From Devosia sp. SL43 (lineage in GTDB: Bacteria; Pseudomonadota; Alphaproteobacteria; Rhizobiales; Devosiaceae): 64,000 nucleotides of DNA. The position numbers and the translations under genes were made by a program. This document shows positions 55,669 through 64,000 of this stretch, in pieces. Numbering within the stretch: the stretch's first letter is position 1; the number at the start of each line of letters is the position of its first letter. Below the pieces are notes generated by a model. That model was not told the DNA's origin and did no database searches. It saw nothing but the letters and a program-made list of their open reading frames with translations. The stretch covers positions 2,658,501 to 2,722,500 of the forward strand of contig NZ_CP063401.1 in the NCBI RefSeq assembly GCF_021729885.1, in the 5' to 3' direction.

Positions 55669-56739
55669 TTGAGCAGGCACTTGTCACCGACCGCAGACAA
55701 CGCACTCGCATCGCAACTCGAACTCGCTTTTGAAGACAATCGCCTCGCGGCCCAGCTGTATGGCGATTTCGACCAGAACCTGGCGCTGATCGAACAGCGG
55801 CTCAAGGTCTCGGCAACTCCCCGCGGCAATCACGTCCTGCTCAAAGGCGCGGCCTCTTCGGTCGACCAGGCCCGGCGTGTGCTCGAATCGCTCTATGGAT
55901 CGCTGGAAGAAGGCCGCTCGGTCGATATCTCCGATGTCGACGGCGTCATCCGCATGATCCAGACCGAGGACAGCCAGCTCACGCTGCCGACGCTGGAGCG
56001 CAAGGGCAAGGTGCGCATGGCACAGATCGCCACGCGCAAATCCACCATCGTCGCCCGCACCCCGGCGCAGGACGCCTATATGCGCTCGATGGAGCGCAAT
56101 GAGCTGGTCTTCGGTGTCGGCCCCGCCGGTACCGGCAAGACCTACTTGGCGGTCGCACACGCGGCGAGCCTGCTGGAACGCGGCGATATCAATCGCATCA
56201 TCCTTTCCCGTCCGGCAGTCGAAGCCGGCGAGCGCCTGGGCTTCCTGCCCGGCGACATGAAGGAAAAGGTCGATCCCTATCTGCGTCCGCTCTATGACGC
56301 GCTCTACGACATGATGAAGCCCGAAAATGTCGAGCGGTGCATCACCTCGGGGATCATCGAAGTGGCGCCGCTCGCCTTCATGCGTGGCCGCACGCTGGCC
56401 AATGCCGTGGTCATTCTCGACGAGGCGCAGAACACCACATCGATGCAGATGAAGATGTTCCTTACCCGTCTGGGCGAGAATTCCAAAATGATCGTCACCG
56501 GCGATCCGACTCAGGTCGATCTGCCGCGCGGCGAGAAATCGGGGCTGGTCGAGGCGGTGAACCTGCTCGATGGCGTCGAAGGCGTGCATGTCAGCCGCTT
56601 CAACGACAAGGACGTGGTGCGCCACGCTCTTGTCGGCCGCATCGTCCGGGCTTACGAGGCGGATACTGCCAAGCGCCTTGCCGACAAGGAAAGCGAAGGG
56701 CTGGCCCGGACTTTGGCCGCTGCGCCGCCGCGGAGCTAG
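55669..56739 (+). CDS. phoH: PhoH family ATPase
   Basis: 356-residue P-loop protein of the PhoH/YbeZ family, a putative RNA helicase-like ATPase that works with YbeY in ribosome or RNA maturation. Walker A is VGPAGTGKTYLAVAHAAS (about 147), then ILSRPAVEAGERLGFLPGDM and Walker B NAVVILDEAQNTTSMQMKMF, and an arginine-finger-like MIVTGDPTQVDLP. No ATG exists in the first 100 codons of the frame, so the start is probably TTG 55669 (or TTG 55681); GTGGAG about 16 bases upstream is a weak ribosome site. The ybeY gene follows after a family-C repeat. Confidence 0.93.
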   Translation: MSRHLSPTADNALASQLELAFEDNRLAAQLYGDFDQNLALIEQRLKVSATPRGNHVLLKGAASSVDQARRVLESLYGSLEEGRSVDISDVDGVIRMIQTEDSQLTLPTLERKGKVRMAQIATRKSTIVARTPAQDAYMRSMERNELVFGVGPAGTGKTYLAVAHAASLLERGDINRIILSRPAVEAGERLGFLPGDMKEKVDPYLRPLYDALYDMMKPENVERCITSGIIEVAPLAFMRGRTLANAVVILDEAQNTTSMQMKMFLTRLGENSKMIVTGDPTQVDLPRGEKSGLVEAVNLLDGVEGVHVSRFNDKDVVRHALVGRIVRAYEADTAKRLADKESEGLARTLAAAPPRS

Positions 56740-56752
56740 GACGCAAAGTCAC

Positions 56753-56880
56753 GCCACGCCCTCGTGGTTCGAGGCTCGCGAAGGGCTCGCACCTCACCAT
56801 GAGGGCTACTTTGAAATCGAACTCCCAGTAGCCTCAGGGTGAGGTGGGAGCGCAGCGACCCTCGATCCACGAGGCGTGGC
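56753..56880. repeat. Family C palindromic repeat, copy 3, between phoH and ybeY
   Basis: GCCACGCCCTCGTGGTTCGA at the left and TCGATCCACGAGGCGTGGC at the right, with inner arms CCTCACCATGAGGGCTACT and AGTAGCCTCAGGGTGAGG. It has lost several bases relative to copies 1 and 2 and so is somewhat degraded. Confidence 0.8.
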
Positions 56881-56892
56881 AGCGAGCAGCGC

Positions 56893-57375
56893 ATGGATCG
56901 AATGCCAACAGCACCCCTCGATATCGCCGTCATCATCAACGACGACGCCTGGCCCGAAAACCTCGACGCACGCGCCGAGGCGGCGGTGCTGGCTGCGCTC
57001 AAGCTGGCCAAGCCCAAGATCAAGGGCGCGGCCGAGTTGTCGATCCTGCTCACCAATGACGAGGAGCAGCATGAGCTCAACAAGCAGTGGCGCGGCAAGG
57101 ACAGCTCGACCAATGTGCTGAGCTTCCCGCAGATCGAGCCGTTTGGTCCGGTGATCGGCATCCTGGGCGACATCACCCTGGCGCGCGAGACGCTGGAACG
57201 CGAGGCTGTTGAGCAGGGTGTGAGTTTTGAAGCCCATTTCACCCATCTGGTGGTGCATGGCTTCCTGCATATTCTGGGCTATGACCACCTTGATGATGAG
57301 GAAGCGAACCAGATGGAGAGCCTCGAAACATCGATATTGGCCACATTGGGGATAGACGACCCCTATGCCGATTAG
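56893..57375 (+). CDS. ybeY: Endoribonuclease/rRNA maturation factor YbeY
   Basis: 160-residue zinc metalloprotein needed for 16S rRNA 3'-end maturation and 70S quality control. The signature HLVVHGFLHILGYDHLDDEE (about 114-133) carries the three zinc-binding histidines (HGFLHxxGYDH). WRGKDSSTNVLSFP (about 67-80) is the other conserved motif. ATG 56893 is preferred; a second ATG at 56902 is possible. It follows phoH, separated by a family-C repeat, and precedes corC in the conserved order. Confidence 0.95.
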   Translation: MDRMPTAPLDIAVIINDDAWPENLDARAEAAVLAALKLAKPKIKGAAELSILLTNDEEQHELNKQWRGKDSSTNVLSFPQIEPFGPVIGILGDITLARETLEREAVEQGVSFEAHFTHLVVHGFLHILGYDHLDDEEANQMESLETSILATLGIDDPYAD

Positions 57376-57422
57376 CTCCTTGCCCCTATATTAGCCGCGC
57401 CGATTTCTCCTTAGAGGATTGA

Positions 57423-57449
57423 ATGCCGCCCAGTTCCGGCGGCGCATAA
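57423..57449 (+). CDS. Possible 8-residue leader peptide just before corC
   Basis: ATG 57423 is preceded by AGAGGATTGA and encodes MPPSSGGA, stopping at 57449, one base before the corC ATG at 57451. The strong ribosome site belongs to this tiny frame rather than to corC, so corC may rely on termination-reinitiation. Confidence 0.35.
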   Translation: MPPSSGGA

Positions 57450-57450
57450 G

Positions 57451-58476
57451 ATGAACGACAGCGACAGTCTGGGCCCGACAGCGCCCACCAATCCCGAGCC
57501 TCCTTCTAGTCCCGCCTCCGTGCCAGCACGGGGGCCATCGATCTGGAACCGCATCAAGGCCCTGATGGCCATGCGGACCATGTCCTTGCGCGACGACCTG
57601 CAGGTCGCGCTCGAAGACCAGGGCAGCGCCGAGGCCGATTTCTCCGAAAGCGAACGCACGATCCTGGCCAACGTGCTCAAGCTCTCCAACGTGTCGGTTG
57701 CCGACGTGATGGTGGAGCGTTCCGATATCCAGGCCATCGAAGCCGATGTGAACCTTGGTACGCTGATCGCCAGGTTTCGTGAGGTCGGCCATTCGCGCCT
57801 GCCCGTCTATGATGACGGGCTCGACAACATTCTGGGCTTCATTCACGTCAAGGACGCGCTGAGCAAGATCACCGAGCCGGTGACCGACACCAGCAAGGAC
57901 GTGCCGGTCAAGCTGGTCTCGACGGTGCTCAAGCACAAGATCATCCGGCTCGACCTGGTGCGCGACGCCATGTTCGTGCCCACCTTCATGCCGGTTGGCG
58001 ATCTGCTGCAATCGATGCGTGCCTCCCGCGTGCATATGGCTATCGTGGTCGACGAATATGGCGGCACCGACGGGCTCGTCACCATCGAGGATCTGCTCGA
58101 GGCGGTGGTGGGCGAGATCGAGGACGAGCACGACGAAATGGCAGCGTCGCTGATCCGCAAGGTCGGCGTTGATACCTATATCGCCGATGCCCGCGCCGAG
58201 CTGAGCGATGTCCGCATCATGCTAGGCCCCGATTTCGACCCGGGCGACTATGCCGAGGATGTCGACACCATCGGTGGGCTGGTCTTCGATCTGGCGGGCC
58301 ACGTACCCAAGCGGGGCGAGCGCGTTTCCAAGCTCGAGGGCTTCGAATTCGAAGTGCTCGCCGCCGACAGCCGCCGTATCAAGCGCCTGCGCATCCGTCG
58401 CAAGCGGGAAGAGCTGGGCGAGCCGCTGGCCATTACCGACCAGCGTAGCGAAGAACAGAAGGCTGCGGCCGAGTAG
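57451..58476 (+). CDS. corC: CorC/HlyC-type CBS-domain protein (hemolysin family)
   Basis: 341 residues. A disordered N-terminus (PTAPTNPEPPSSPASVPARG) is followed by DLQVALEDQGSAEADFSESERTILANVLKL (about 50-80), then two CBS domains (VADVMVERSDIQAIEADVNL, RFREVGHSRLPVYDDGLDNILGFIHVKD; PVGDLLQSMRASRVHMAIVVDEYGGTDGLVTIEDLLEAVVG). A C-terminal CorC_HlyC domain ends the chain (IGGLVFDLAGHVPKRGERV). The gene has no membrane segment, as in E. coli CorC, which supports magnesium and cobalt handling. In Rhizobiales it is normally followed by lnt; here it is followed after 11 bases by an acetamidase-type gene. Confidence 0.9.
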   Translation: MNDSDSLGPTAPTNPEPPSSPASVPARGPSIWNRIKALMAMRTMSLRDDLQVALEDQGSAEADFSESERTILANVLKLSNVSVADVMVERSDIQAIEADVNLGTLIARFREVGHSRLPVYDDGLDNILGFIHVKDALSKITEPVTDTSKDVPVKLVSTVLKHKIIRLDLVRDAMFVPTFMPVGDLLQSMRASRVHMAIVVDEYGGTDGLVTIEDLLEAVVGEIEDEHDEMAASLIRKVGVDTYIADARAELSDVRIMLGPDFDPGDYAEDVDTIGGLVFDLAGHVPKRGERVSKLEGFEFEVLAADSRRIKRLRIRRKREELGEPLAITDQRSEEQKAAAE

Positions 58477-58487
58477 GAGCTTTGGTC

Positions 58488-59399
58488 ATGACGACGCACC
58501 GGCTGGTTCCCACGGCCTGGCACAATGTGCTGGGCACCGTGCCACCGGCGCTGACCATTGCCGACGGCGACAGCGTCGTCACCGAAACGATCGATGCCGG
58601 TGGTGTCGACAAGGACGGGGTACAGCGCTGGCCCGGTCCCAATCCGATGAATGGACCAATCTTCGTTGACGGCGCCGAGCCGGGCGATGCGCTGCAGGTC
58701 GACATCATCAGGATGACGCCGGTGCGTGAGAACGGCTGGACCCGCGCCGTGTTGGCCGCCAATGTGGTCGATCCCGAACGGGTGCGCGACCTGCCGCCGC
58801 GCGATCGGGCCGATTGGATCATTGATGCCGACGCCGGCACGGTGCGGCTGGAACGGCCCGTGCCGGGCCTGGAACATCTGGTGCTGCCGCTCGAGCCGAT
58901 GATCGGCTGCTTCGGTGTCGCGCCGGGCCTTAGTCAGGCCTTTTCGACCGCCACCAGCGCCGAGAACGGCGGCAATATGGATTATCGCGGCTTCGGACCG
59001 GGCTCTCGTGCCTGGTTCCCGATTGCCGTGCCTGGAGCACTGTTCTTCCTCGGCGATTGCCACGCCATCCAGGGCGATGGCGAGATCGTCGGCACCGGCG
59101 TCGAGACCGCGATGGAAGTCGAGATTCGGCTGAGCGTGGTCAAGAACCGCAGGCAGGTTTGGCCGCGCGGCGAGAATGCCGATGCGATCTTTACCGTGGG
59201 CAATGCGCGCCCGCTGGAGCAGGCGTTGCAGCATGCCACGACCGAAATGCTGGACTGGTTGATGGGTGACTATGGGCTGTCCGCGGTGGCGGCCAGCCAT
59301 CTGCTGGGGCAGGTGGTGCGCTACGACGTCGGCAACGTATTCGACCCGGCCTATACGATGGTCTGCAAGGTCGAGAAGAAGTGGCTGCCGAAGCGGTAA
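58488..59399 (+). CDS. Acetamidase/formamidase family protein
   Basis: 303 residues of the FmdA_AmdA family, which hydrolyses formamide or short amides in characterised members. Visible family segments are RWPGPNPMNGPIFVDGAEPGD (about 44-64), MIGCFGVAP (about 140), AENGGNMDYRGFGPGSRAWFPI AVPGALFFLGDCHAIQGDGEIVGTGVE (about 160-208) with the conserved metal-binding His/Asp, and a C-terminal VKNRRQVWPRGE. The exact substrate is not predictable. It starts 11 bases after corC on the same strand. A short family-C element begins directly after its stop, and the gene converges on infB. Confidence 0.88.
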   Translation: MTTHRLVPTAWHNVLGTVPPALTIADGDSVVTETIDAGGVDKDGVQRWPGPNPMNGPIFVDGAEPGDALQVDIIRMTPVRENGWTRAVLAANVVDPERVRDLPPRDRADWIIDADAGTVRLERPVPGLEHLVLPLEPMIGCFGVAPGLSQAFSTATSAENGGNMDYRGFGPGSRAWFPIAVPGALFFLGDCHAIQGDGEIVGTGVETAMEVEIRLSVVKNRRQVWPRGENADAIFTVGNARPLEQALQHATTEMLDWLMGDYGLSAVAASHLLGQVVRYDVGNVFDPAYTMVCKVEKKWLPKR

Positions 59400-59401
59400 T
59401 A

Positions 59402-59461
59402 GTGCCACGCCCTCGTGGTGAGGTGCGCTTCTTCAGCGCCTCGAAACACGAGGGCGTGGCA
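59402..59461. repeat. Family C repeat, copy 4, internally deleted
   Basis: GTGCCACGCCCTCGTGG is joined directly to TGAGGTGCGCTTCTTCAGCG then CCTCGAAACACGAGGGCGTG. The inner half of the full-length element is missing, as if lost between GTGG-type direct repeats, leaving a 60-base remnant. Confidence 0.75.
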
Positions 59462-59480
59462 GGGTGGCACCTAAATAAAC

Positions 59481-59512
59481 AAGGGCGCGGTTTGCACCGC
59501 GCCCCTTTTTCA
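59481..59512. terminator. Bidirectional terminator between the acetamidase-type gene and infB
   Basis: GGGCGCGGT-ttgc-ACCGCGCCC is a perfect 9-bp stem. On the plus strand it is followed by CTTTTTC; on the minus strand, after infB, by TTGTTTATTT. Confidence 0.85.
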
Positions 59513-59530
59513 TTTCCGATGGCGAAAACC

Positions 59531-62413
59531 TTACAGCGAGCGCTGTACGGTCTCGACGCGGAAGCATTCGATGACGTCGCCGGCGCGCATGTCTTCGTAG
59601 TTTTCGAAGGCCATGCCGCATTCCTGGCCGGTCTGCACTTCCTTGACTTCGTCCTTGAAGCGCTTGAGCGTCTTGAGCTTGCCTTCGTGGATAACGACGT
59701 TGTCGCGGATAAGACGCACGCCGGAGCCACGCTCGACCATTCCTTCGGTGATCCGGCAGCCGGCGACCTTGCCGACCTTGGTGATCGTGAAGACTTCGAG
59801 GATTTCCGCGTTGCCGATGAAGGTTTCGCGACGTTCGGGCTTGAGCAGACCGCTCATCGCATTCTTCACGTCATCCACGAGATCGTAGATGATGTTGTAA
59901 TAGCGGATTTCGATGCCGTCGCGGGTGGCCAGGTCCGTTGCCTGCTTGTTGGCACGGACGTTGAAGCCGATGACGATGGCGTTCGAAGCCGAAGCCAGGG
60001 TCACGTCGGATTCGGTGATACCGCCCACCGCGCTCATCAGGATCTGCGCCGACACTTCGTCGGTCGAGAGCTTGTTGAGCGAGGCCACGATGGCTTCGAC
60101 CGAACCCTGCACGTCGCCCTTGATGATCAGCGGGAACTTGGCAATGCCGGCCACCTTGAGCTGATTCATCATCTGCTCGAGGCTGGTGGCGCCGCCGCCG
60201 GCCGTCTTTTCACGGATAGCGCGCTGACGATATTCGGTGACTTCGCGGGCCCGCGCTTCGGTCTCCACGACCGAGAAGCGGTCGCCCGCCGATGGCACGC
60301 CGGTAAAGCCCAGCACTTCCACCGGAATGGACGGACCGGCTTCCTTGACCTGCTCGCCCTTGTCGTTGATCAGGGCACGCACGCGGGCAAACTCGGTGCC
60401 GGCGACGAGAATGTCGCCGATCGCCAAGGTACCGCGCTGCACCAGCACCGTTGCAACCGCACCGCGACCGCGATCGAGCTTGGCTTCGATCACGAGGCCT
60501 TCGGCGCGGCCATCACGGGCCACGCGCAGCTCGAGCACTTCGGCCTGCAGCAGGATGGTTTCGAGCAGCTTGTCGAGACCGGCCTGCGTCTTGGCAGACA
60601 CTTCAACGTCCAGCACGTCGCCGCCCATCGATTCCACGAACACTTCGTGCTGCAAGAGCTCGGTGCGGACGCGGGTCGGGTTGGCTTCGGGCTTGTCCAT
60701 CTTGTTGATGGCCACGATGATCGGAACACCAGCCGCCTTGGCATGCTTGATGGATTCGATCGTCTGCGGCATGACGCCGTCATCCGCCGCCACGACCAGC
60801 ACCGCGATATCGGTGGCCTGGGCGCCGCGAGCACGCATGGCGGTGAACGCCTCGTGGCCCGGAGTGTCGAGGAAGGTGATTTTCGCACCGTTCTTTTCGA
60901 CCTGGTAGGCGCCGATATGCTGGGTGATGCCACCGGCTTCACCACTGACGACATTGGCTTCGCGGATCGCGTCGAGCAGCGAGGTCTTGCCGTGGTCGAC
61001 GTGACCCATGATGGTCACGACGGGCGCACGATCGGTCAGATCCTCGGCCTTGTCGTCCGCCGGGATGTCATAAAGGCCGGCTTCGACGTCCGCATCGCTG
61101 ACGCGCTTGACCGTATGGCCCAGTTCAGCCGCGATGAGTTCGGCGGTGTCGGCATCCATCACATCGTTGATGGTGGCCATGGTGCCCTGCGCCATCAGCA
61201 TCTTGATAACGGTGACAGACCGCTCGGCCATGCGGTTGGCCAGTTCGGCCACCGTAATGACTTCGGGGATGATCACCTCGCGCTGCAGCTTGGGCGCTTC
61301 CTGCTGGTTGCGGCCCATCTTCTTGTCGCGACGGCGACGCATGGCGGCGAGGGACGGGCCCTTGTCGCGATCGTTTTCCGTGGTCGCACTGGAAACGGTC
61401 AGGCGGCCACGAGCGCTGGCATCGTCACCGGCACGGCGCGTCGGCCGCTCCGGCGTCGCACGCGAAGCGCGGCGGGCATTTTCCAATTCGGCTTCTGTCG
61501 TGGGACGGGCCGAAGGAGAAGCGGTGCGAATCTTGCGGCCATCGGCCTCATTGGGGCCGGCGGGCGGCACATTGCCGATCGGAGCCATGCCTGCGCCGGC
61601 AGGACGACGCTCGCCCGGCGGCCGCGTGGCGGTACCCGAAGGTCGTGCGCCAGGAGCACCTGGGCGGGCACCCGGAGCGCCTGCGGCGCCCGGCTTGATA
61701 AAGGCATTGGCACCGCGTTCGCTTTCCGGGCGGGTATTGCTCGGTCGGTCGGTACGCATCGGGCGCGGCGGCTGGCCCGGACGGCCGGCAACCACACGCA
61801 CGCTGGACGGACCGGCATTGCGCTGCGATGCGGGCGGCGCAACCGGTGCTTCCTCGGCAGCGGCAACAGCAGGAGCAGCCGAAGTGGCTTCTGCTGCAGG
61901 AGCGGCTGCGGCAGGGGCCTCGGCGGCTGGTGCTGGCGTTTCCGCAACTTCGGGTGCTGCGACCGCGGCTTCGCCGGCGGCGCGTTCACGCTCGGCCTGC
62001 TCGGCTTCTTCGCGGACCTGGCGGCGGCGCGCATCTTCCTCGACGCGACGGGCCTCGTCGGCCGCAAAGCGTTCCTGATCCTCGGCCGCACGAGCGCCGG
62101 CCAAGGCCAGAGCGCGCTGGCGGGCTTCGGCTTCCGCAGCCGACAGGCCCAGTGGCGCACGCTGCTGCTGGGCTGGCCGGCCCAGTGGTGGGCGGCTGCC
62201 TAAATTGCTTGGCGCGGCCGATTGCGGCCGCTGAGGCGCACCCATCGGAGCATTCGGCTTGGGCACCAGGCGGGTGCGCTTCTCAACAACCACCGTCGAG
62301 CGGGAAGGACCGCGCGACATGCCCGGACGGTTGCCCAGGCCTGGGCCACCCTTCAGTGTCAGCGTCTTCTTCGCGCTAGTGTCTTCGGTGCGATTGTCGT
62401 CGTTATCAGCCAT
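59531..62413 (-). CDS. infB: Translation initiation factor IF-2
   Basis: About 960 residues. A long low-complexity N-terminal region rich in Ala, Pro, Arg and Glu (about 30-380) precedes the IF2_N segment. The GTPase domain has G1 GHVDHGKT (about 470-477), [21 protein letters not shown] (G3) and [13 protein letters not shown] (G4), and domains II-IV follow to the C-terminus ([19 protein letters not shown]). IF-2 brings fMet-tRNA to the 30S subunit. The first 8 bases overlap the end of ylxR. ATG 62413 ([16 protein letters not shown]) is the family start. rbfA and truB, which normally follow, are absent: the gene ends at a terminator. Confidence 0.97.
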   Translation of the reverse strand: MADNDDNRTEDTSAKKTLTLKGGPGLGNRPGMSRGPSRSTVVVEKRTRLVPKPNAPMGAPQRPQSAAPSNLGSRPPLGRPAQQQRAPLGLSAAEAEARQRALALAGARAAEDQERFAADEARRVEEDARRRQVREEAEQAERERAAGEAAVAAPEVAETPAPAAEAPAAAAPAAEATSAAPAVAAAEEAPVAPPASQRNAGPSSVRVVAGRPGQPPRPMRTDRPSNTRPESERGANAFIKPGAAGAPGARPGAPGARPSGTATRPPGERRPAGAGMAPIGNVPPAGPNEADGRKIRTASPSARPTTEAELENARRASRATPERPTRRAGDDASARGRLTVSSATTENDRDKGPSLAAMRRRRDKKMGRNQQEAPKLQREVIIPEVITVAELANRMAERSVTVIKMLMAQGTMATINDVMDADTAELIAAELGHTVKRVSDADVEAGLYDIPADDKAEDLTDRAPVVTIMGHVDHGKTSLLDAIREANVVSGEAGGITQHIGAYQVEKNGAKITFLDTPGHEAFTAMRARGAQATDIAVLVVAADDGVMPQTIESIKHAKAAGVPIIVAINKMDKPEANPTRVRTELLQHEVFVESMGGDVLDVEVSAKTQAGLDKLLETILLQAEVLELRVARDGRAEGLVIEAKLDRGRGAVATVLVQRGTLAIGDILVAGTEFARVRALINDKGEQVKEAGPSIPVEVLGFTGVPSAGDRFSVVETEARAREVTEYRQRAIREKTAGGGATSLEQMMNQLKVAGIAKFPLIIKGDVQGSVEAIVASLNKLSTDEVSAQILMSAVGGITESDVTLASASNAIVIGFNVRANKQATDLATRDGIEIRYYNIIYDLVDDVKNAMSGLLKPERRETFIGNAEILEVFTITKVGKVAGCRITEGMVERGSGVRLIRDNVVIHEGKLKTLKRFKDEVKEVQTGQECGMAFENYEDMRAGDVIECFRVETVQRSL

Positions 62414-63107
62414 GTATCTCGCGTCTTTCGTCGGTGGCCTCGGGCAAAAGGTCACCGTCAACCGCTGCGCGGCCGGTGTCCATTTCCGTTGGTTTGGCAG
62501 CATAAAGGGCCAGTTTGCGGGCCTTTTCCACTGCCGATTGGGCTGCTGCCCCTCTTGTGAGGGCAGCATGTATCACATTTTCAAGCCCGAGTGCCAAACC
62601 CATTTGCTCAGAGGTGAGCAATTCGAAATGGGGCACGCTAAAGCCGTCCATGCCTTCTTCTTCCGCCGCGTAATGCAGGGCCTTGAGCGGTCCTACCATC
62701 TTGCTGCGACCATCCTCGGCGGCGTCGGTCGCGGTGATCAGGGCGATCAGATCGCCCGTCCTTATCAATCCCTGCACCTTGGTGGCGCCGAAGATGATCT
62801 GGCCGGCCTTGCGAGCCATGCTCAGCGCGTTGAGATAGCGCTGTTCGAGCCGCAACTGCGTCAAGCCAGGCAGGTCGTCCGGCACGGTCACCTCGGTCTT
62901 GAGGCTGCGGGCAAACACCTTCTTCTTGACGGCTTCGGCGACCAGCTCGCGGTTGAGGCTGATCCAGACGCCACGGCCCTCGGCTTTCGCCTCGGTATCG
63001 GGCACCAATACGCCATCGGGGCCAAGCACGAAACGAATGAGCTCTGCCACGGGCTTTTCCGCCCGTGTCAGTGCGCACATCCGCGTCGTTTCTTCGCGCC
63101 GGGCCAT
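62406..63107 (-). CDS. ylxR: YlxR/DUF448 RNA-binding protein with L7Ae-like C-terminal domain
   Basis: 233 residues. The N-terminal YlxR domain ([37 protein letters not shown] ... [11 protein letters not shown], about 1-75) is followed by an L7Ae/L30e-like domain ([45 protein letters not shown], about 95-140). This is the usual composite in Rhizobiales between nusA and infB; a role in rRNA or transcript binding is likely but not established here. It starts 23 bases after nusA and overlaps infB by 8 bases, so the three are one operon. Confidence 0.88.
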   Translation of the reverse strand: MARREETTRMCALTRAEKPVAELIRFVLGPDGVLVPDTEAKAEGRGVWISLNRELVAEAVKKKVFARSLKTEVTVPDDLPGLTQLRLEQRYLNALSMARKAGQIIFGATKVQGLIRTGDLIALITATDAAEDGRSKMVGPLKALHYAAEEEGMDGFSVPHFELLTSEQMGLALGLENVIHAALTRGAAAQSAVEKARKLALYAAKPTEMDTGRAAVDGDLLPEATDERREIHG

Positions 63108-63130
63108 CTGGTCCCTCGCTCCGAAACGGC

Positions 63131-64000
63131 CTAAGCCGTCGCCTCGTCAGCAGCCAGTTCTTCTTCCTGCAGCTGCGGCAGGTCTTCCTGGTTGATCCAG
63201 CCGGCCTTGATGCGGGCCTGCATGATCATGTCTTCGGCTTCTTCGCGCGACACCGGGAAATCCTTGAAGGTGCCTTCGAAGCGCTTGGTTTCGCCATCCT
63301 TGCGTTCGCTCCAGCCGATCAGATCGTCTGCAGCGCAGCCGGCAAAGTCTTCCACCGTCTTGATGTCTTCCTTGCCCAATGCGACCAGCATGGACGCGGT
63401 GAGGCCGGCGATCTCATAGAGTTCGTCCTCGACGCCGAGCTTCTTGCGCTCTTCGTCATGGGCCCGATCGATGGCCGCCAGGTATTCGGCGGCACGGTTC
63501 TGGATTTCGCCGGCAGTTTCTTCGTCGAAGCCATCGATCGACGCGATTTCGTTGGCGTCAATATAGGCCAGTTCCTCGACGGTGGAGAAACCTTCGGAAG
63601 CCAATAGCTGGGCAACCATCTCGTCAACGTCAAGGGCCGCCATGAACAGGCTCGAGCGCTCGGTGAATTCCTTCTGGCGGCGTTCGCTTTCTTCCTGCTC
63701 GGTCAGGATGTCGATATCCCAGCCGATCAGCTGCGAAGCGAGGCGCACATTCTGGCCGCGGCGGCCAATGGCCAGCGACAGCTGTTCATCGGGCACGACG
63801 ACTTCGATGCGCTCGGCCTGCTCGTCGAGCACCACCTTGGCGACATCGGCCGGCTGCAAAGCCGAAACCACGAGGTCGGCAATGGTGTCGGTCCACGGGA
63901 TGATGTCGATCTTCTCGCCCTGCAGTTCGGCGACCACGGCCTGGACGCGCGAACCGCGCATACCGACGCAGGCGCCGACGGGATCAATCGAAGAGTCCGA
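63131..64000 (-). CDS. nusA: Transcription termination/antitermination factor NusA, C-terminal part
   Basis: 289 codons plus stop are visible; the N-terminal part lies beyond the right edge. The visible part begins in the KH domain region ([41 protein letters not shown]), continues through the second KH ([31 protein letters not shown]) and two helix-hairpin-helix-type NusA C-terminal repeats ([49 protein letters not shown]), and ends with an acidic tail. NusA binds RNA polymerase and controls pausing and rRNA antitermination. Upstream of it, rimP is expected just outside the window. Confidence 0.96.
   Translation of the reverse strand, partial: SDSSIDPVGACVGMRGSRVQAVVAELQGEKIDIIPWTDTIADLVVSALQPADVAKVVLDEQAERIEVVVPDEQLSLAIGRRGQNVRLASQLIGWDIDILTEQEESERRQKEFTERSSLFMAALDVDEMVAQLLASEGFSTVEELAYIDANEIASIDGFDEETAGEIQNRAAEYLAAIDRAHDEERKKLGVEDELYEIAGLTASMLVALGKEDIKTVEDFAGCAADDLIGWSERKDGETKRFEGTFKDFPVSREEAEDMIMQARIKAGWINQEDLPQLQEEELAADEATA

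Noticed and set aside
59381-62203. A 940-codon plus-strand open frame opposite infB
   Set aside because: Antisense to a clear IF-2 gene; its composition is what the complement of infB codons gives, and it begins in a repeat.

Overview
The window is about 64 kb of high-GC chromosomal DNA from an alphaproteobacterium. The most likely group is the order Hyphomicrobiales (Rhizobiales), and the content most resembles Devosia or a close relative. This is inferred from gene content and order (rph/hrcA/grpE back to back, rsmI-yraN-gshB, miaB-phoH-ybeY-corC, nusA-ylxR-infB, rpsO-pnp), an HWE-family histidine kinase, a ScfR-type regulator beside isocitrate lyase, an Irr-like iron box, and several dispersed palindromic intergenic repeats. 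No rRNA, tRNA, CRISPR array, prophage or insertion sequence was seen.

Layout. 1-3.7 kb: dnaK (its C-terminus runs off the left edge, with a sigma-32-like promoter), a TIGR02117-type membrane protein and two tandem paralogous small secreted proteins. 3.8-6.2 kb: a PabB-PabC fusion coupled to nicotinamidase. 6.4-9 kb: a methyltransferase, grpE and hrcA; divergent from them run rph, a 46-codon ORF, rdgB and hemW. 11.7-15.6 kb: an LpoA-like lipoprotein divergent from rsmI-yraN-gshB plus a small membrane protein. 15.8-22.7 kb: HAD phosphatase, MarC, small proteins, GH25 lipoprotein, YifB/ComM ATPase, methyltransferase, Nudix hydrolase and a cold-shock/DUF1294 protein. 22.7-26 kb: the glyoxylate module (aceA, a 75-aa protein, ScfR-like regulator). 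26-28 kb: WYL regulator and epoxide hydrolase.

28.3-35.2 kb is a xylose/xylan block: aldose 1-epimerase, LacI-type regulator, xylB, xylA and a GH43 beta-xylosidase. 35.3-45.2 kb: DUF2189 membrane protein, mutS, glnD, murJ, trpS and a universal stress protein. 45.4-47.8 kb: an Nfu-type Fe-S scaffold behind an Irr-like box, an L,D-transpeptidase and a membrane protein. 48.1-52.8 kb: pnp, rpsO and an HWE kinase on the minus strand. 52.9-59.4 kb: a small acidic protein, miaB, a probably foreign LysE exporter, phoH, ybeY, corC and an acetamidase/formamidase-like protein. 59.5-64 kb: infB, ylxR and the C-terminal part of nusA on the minus strand.

Most of the content is ordinary housekeeping and I do not see a clear undescribed system. 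The points most worth a second look are: parS-like sites at 6-24 kb, one fused to two DnaA-box-like sequences; tiny upstream ORFs with strong ribosome binding sites before xylB and corC; a translationally coupled 46-codon ORF between rph and rdgB; the broken nusA-infB-rpsO-pnp cluster, with rbfA and truB absent and an inverted block; and five palindromic repeat families, one nested inside another and one abutting coding ends.
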